Shown in pieces: positions 40,156-42,076 of a stretch of DNA of 42,076 nt. Position numbers and translations under genes: made by a program. The notes beneath the pieces are model-generated. The model did not search any database. It had not been told where the DNA came from and saw nothing but the letters and a program-made list of their open reading frames with translations. Every line of letters starts with the position of its first letter. The stretch's first letter is position 1. This DNA is from Vibrio neptunius. Its GTDB lineage: Bacteria > Pseudomonadota > Gammaproteobacteria > Enterobacterales > Vibrionaceae. The stretch is from the NCBI RefSeq assembly GCF_000967495.1, contig NZ_JXXU01000033.1, forward strand, positions 1 to 42,076, in the 5' to 3' direction.

Positions 40156-40875
40156 TCAATCAGACAGGTAGTACTGCACAGTTGACACGACACGTACTTT
40201 TTTAATGTACGGTGTATTACTGTCACGATCGTAAATTGAAAACTGTCCTTGTGTGGCACGCTTTATTTTCCCCAGCGAACTGTCGGAATCTTTGGCAAAT
40301 TTCTCTGCCACCTCACGCGCATTTTTGGTTGCCTCTTCAATCATGTCGGGTTTGATGTCATTTAACTGAGTAAAACTGTAATCGACACGGTTGGTGTAGG
40401 GATCTTGATTGAGCAACACACCTTGCTTGCCTAGTTCCCCGATTTCGTTGATGGCCGTCCGCACCATTTCAATATTCTGACTGTACACGGTGAGGGTTCG
40501 GGTAGCTAAGTAACGGTACTCAATGTTTGTCTCTCCGCCGTATTGCTGAGCTTTACGGTCAGTGACTGCAGGGGATGACAGCGAAACACTCGATGATTCC
40601 ACTCCCTTGCTACTCAGAAATTGCTGAACAAGGGCCGTCTGTTTGTCAATGTCGCTAAACAGGGCGGTCATATCATTGCCTGCGACGGTGAACTGAATCG
40701 GCCAAATTACAGTGTCAGCAGGGTATTCACGTTCTGATAGACCCTTAACGGTAACAACACGCTCATACGCTTTGTACTGGATAGCGGTTTGCTGGATAAA
40801 GAACCCTAGTACGCCCAAACCGATAATAAGGCACAGCCCTAACCACATTGATGACTTAGTGGACATTCGCTCCAT
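40156..40875 (-). CDS. SIMPL-domain (DUF541) periplasmic protein
   Basis: 239 residues from the start chosen at 40875, where AAGGAGG lies just upstream in the reverse strand. The in-frame ATG at 40902 would put that site inside the gene. An N-terminal hydrophobic segment (about 7-28) serves as signal anchor. The body is a SIMPL/YggE-type domain: VTVKGLSEREYPADTVIWPIQF, YLATRTLTVYSQNIEMVRTAI, and REVAEKFAKDSDSSLGKIKRA. Relatives have been linked with oxidative stress and cell-envelope quality, but no reaction is established. Monocistronic. Confidence 0.85.
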   Translation of the reverse strand: MERMSTKSSMWLGLCLIIGLGVLGFFIQQTAIQYKAYERVVTVKGLSEREYPADTVIWPIQFTVAGNDMTALFSDIDKQTALVQQFLSSKGVESSSVSLSSPAVTDRKAQQYGGETNIEYRYLATRTLTVYSQNIEMVRTAINEIGELGKQGVLLNQDPYTNRVDYSFTQLNDIKPDMIEEATKNAREVAEKFAKDSDSSLGKIKRATQGQFSIYDRDSNTPYIKKVRVVSTVQYYLSD

Positions 40876-41022
40876 CTCTCCTCCTTTTTGCTTCGATGTC
40901 AATCGATGGAATCACTATCATAACGAAGGCATGTCAATAATGTGGCATAGAAAGGTTAAGATTTGCCGTTATTCTCGACATAGCGACTTGCGATCTATAA
41001 AGCTAAAGAAATAAAACGTGAT
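40876..41022. other. Spacer between the SIMPL and ArsR-type genes
   Basis: About 150 bases, both flanking genes on the reverse strand. It should hold the SIMPL promoter. No terminator for the ArsR-type gene was found. Confidence 0.35.
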
Positions 41023-41712
41023 TCAGTCTGCGCTCGTCTTGTCGGTGCCCAGTTGATAGTTGTTGCTAAAAGCAGTTAAGCCCTGTGGCGAAAACGTTAT
41101 CGCTCGCGAGTCTAAATCACGCTTAGCCCACTGGCGTTTGAGGAGATCGTCCAGTATCCATTGACCCAAACTACCCGCAAGGTGACTACGCCGTTCACTC
41201 CAATCTAGGCAGGCTTTACAAAGAGGGCGCCGGCCAGTGGTCAGGGCTTCAACATCCGCCCCTAAACGTTCGAACTGGCGACGACCCTTGTCGGTTAGGT
41301 GGGCGTGATGACTTGTCTCAACCAGCCATTGGTTCTCGACCATGGCATCGAACAAGCGGACGCCGAGTTCGCCAGCCAAATGGTCGTAACACACGCGTGA
41401 ACGTCTAAGGCGTGGATCGGTTGTTCCCCTCAGGCGAGGGATTGCAGCAGTGACGGTAAGCAACTGCTCTAATAACTCGGCAACTTGGGCGTCTTTCAAC
41501 TGAAAATATTTATGCCTACCTTGCTTGCGCACGACGAGCAGTTCACCTGACACCAGCTTGTTCAAATGGCTGCTGGCCGTTTGGGCGGTGATGTCTGCTT
41601 CTAGTGCCAACTCCGTGGCTGTTAACGCTTGGCCTCCCATCAGCGCAGTTAGCATCCTAGCGCGTGCTTGATCGCCGATGAGGCTAGCCAAAATGGCAAT
41701 ATTCGGTTCCAT
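41023..41712 (-). CDS. ArsR-type winged-helix regulator with Cys-bearing C-terminal domain
   Basis: 229 residues, about twice the length of a plain ArsR repressor. The winged helix (about 5-85) reads IGDQARARMLTALMGGQALT and TAQTASSHLNKLV, then VVRKQGRHKYFQL. The extra C-terminal region has a C108-x2-H111 pair (VCYDHLAGELGV) and C165-x2-C168 (LCKAC), which could bind a metal or sense redox state. The usual ELCVCDL arsenic site is absent. It is divergent from the gene at 41840, so that gene may be its target. The start is ATG at 41712. Confidence 0.85.
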   Translation of the reverse strand: MEPNIAILASLIGDQARARMLTALMGGQALTATELALEADITAQTASSHLNKLVSGELLVVRKQGRHKYFQLKDAQVAELLEQLLTVTAAIPRLRGTTDPRLRRSRVCYDHLAGELGVRLFDAMVENQWLVETSHHAHLTDKGRRQFERLGADVEALTTGRRPLCKACLDWSERRSHLAGSLGQWILDDLLKRQWAKRDLDSRAITFSPQGLTAFSNNYQLGTDKTSAD

Positions 41713-41839
41713 GGTTTCCTTGGTTATCGAGTTTTCAACGGCAACTTAGTAAGGCATTAGGTTCAATGGCGAACCATCATTGACTTGCTCGCGTATTTAT
41801 TGGTCTAATTGTACGGCAATATTTATATAAGGCATAAGA

Positions 41840-42076
41840 ATGGAAGTTGTACAAAAAAAAGGCAAAATTAAATATACGTTTAGTTTCGAGCAAGATAAAT
41901 TAAATTACGCTTATGAAGAGTCAACAGAAAAAGGTGATATAGACCTTTACTATGGTGATTTATCTAAGAAAAGCTCTGAGTTCATTGAACAAAACGAGTG
42001 GTTAAGGAATGTTGGGTTGCTTTGGATTGTCATTGGAGTCTTCCAGAGTGTTTACGGCAGGGCGGGATCGCACTTT
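41840..42076 (+). CDS. Start of a membrane protein gene running off the window
   Basis: ATG after AAGG (41830-41833), open for 79 codons to the last base. The product opens MEVVQKKGKIKYTFSFEQDKL, with a charged N-terminal half, then a hydrophobic segment (VGLLWIVIGVFQSVYG, about 59-74). I recognise no family, and the C-terminal part is missing. It is AT-richer than its neighbours and divergent from the ArsR-type gene. Confidence 0.6.
   Translation, partial: MEVVQKKGKIKYTFSFEQDKLNYAYEESTEKGDIDLYYGDLSKKSSEFIEQNEWLRNVGLLWIVIGVFQSVYGRAGSHF

Overview
The window looks like a stretch of a Vibrio chromosome, mostly the primary-chromosome type. The reasons are a base composition in the mid-40s % GC, DUF2982 and TIGR03643 family proteins, the ribA / imelysin operon / ldtD-mepK-ycbL / TRAP-plus-two-component gene order (which I recall from Vibrio genomes), and a candidate VCR-type attC site. 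No rRNA, tRNA, CRISPR array, prophage or intact insertion sequence was seen.

Layout. 1-2070: a possible gene tail, then a short single-knot methionyl-tRNA synthetase that looks like an extra copy. 2449-5320: an SPFH/Band 7 membrane protein, a reverse-strand alpha/beta hydrolase and a 58-residue small protein. 5424-6062: GTP cyclohydrolase II. 6123-11111: a Fur-box-controlled operon of imelysin, di-haem DUF1111 protein, lipoprotein imelysin paralogue and DUF1513 protein, very probably periplasmic iron acquisition. 11221-14238: cell-wall genes ldtD, mepK (ycbK) and ycbL. 14291-15561: a DUF2982 membrane protein and a lysine-rich winged-helix-like protein. 15995-21124: a TRAP transporter (DctP, DctQ, DctM) of the 2-oxoacid/lactate type followed by a Cache-domain histidine kinase and a LuxR-type response regulator that probably control it. 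21209-25788: a DOPA-dioxygenase-family protein, a patatin-like phospholipase, Dps, a small gene behind two LexA boxes, a basic amino acid antiporter and a hypothetical protein. 26407-29243: a DUF1800/DUF1501 pair with a Tat signal on the second member. 29349-31530: RarD-like permease, PilZ protein and MazG-like pyrophosphohydrolase.

31602-34311 is a patch of small accessory genes (secreted, DUF952, membrane, TIGR03643, unknown) with one attC-like site at 32863-32963, so at least part of it probably arrived as integron cassettes. 34616-39800 is a more GC-rich block: an RstA/RstB-like two-component system followed on the same strand by a PKD-like lipoprotein with a possibly inactive S41-peptidase-like region, an ABM-fold monooxygenase and an exported protein of unknown function. 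39896-40134 is a compact unit with two perfect inverted repeats, a 32-residue membrane peptide and a bidirectional terminator. The window ends with a SIMPL-domain protein, a long ArsR-type regulator, and the start of a gene that runs off the edge.

Most worth following up: the SOS-controlled 74-residue protein (23212-23517), the solitary attC site, the micropeptide unit near 40 kb, the DUF1800/DUF1501 pair, and the two-component system with its downstream exported proteins. All family calls come from reading the translated sequence by eye; no database search was run.
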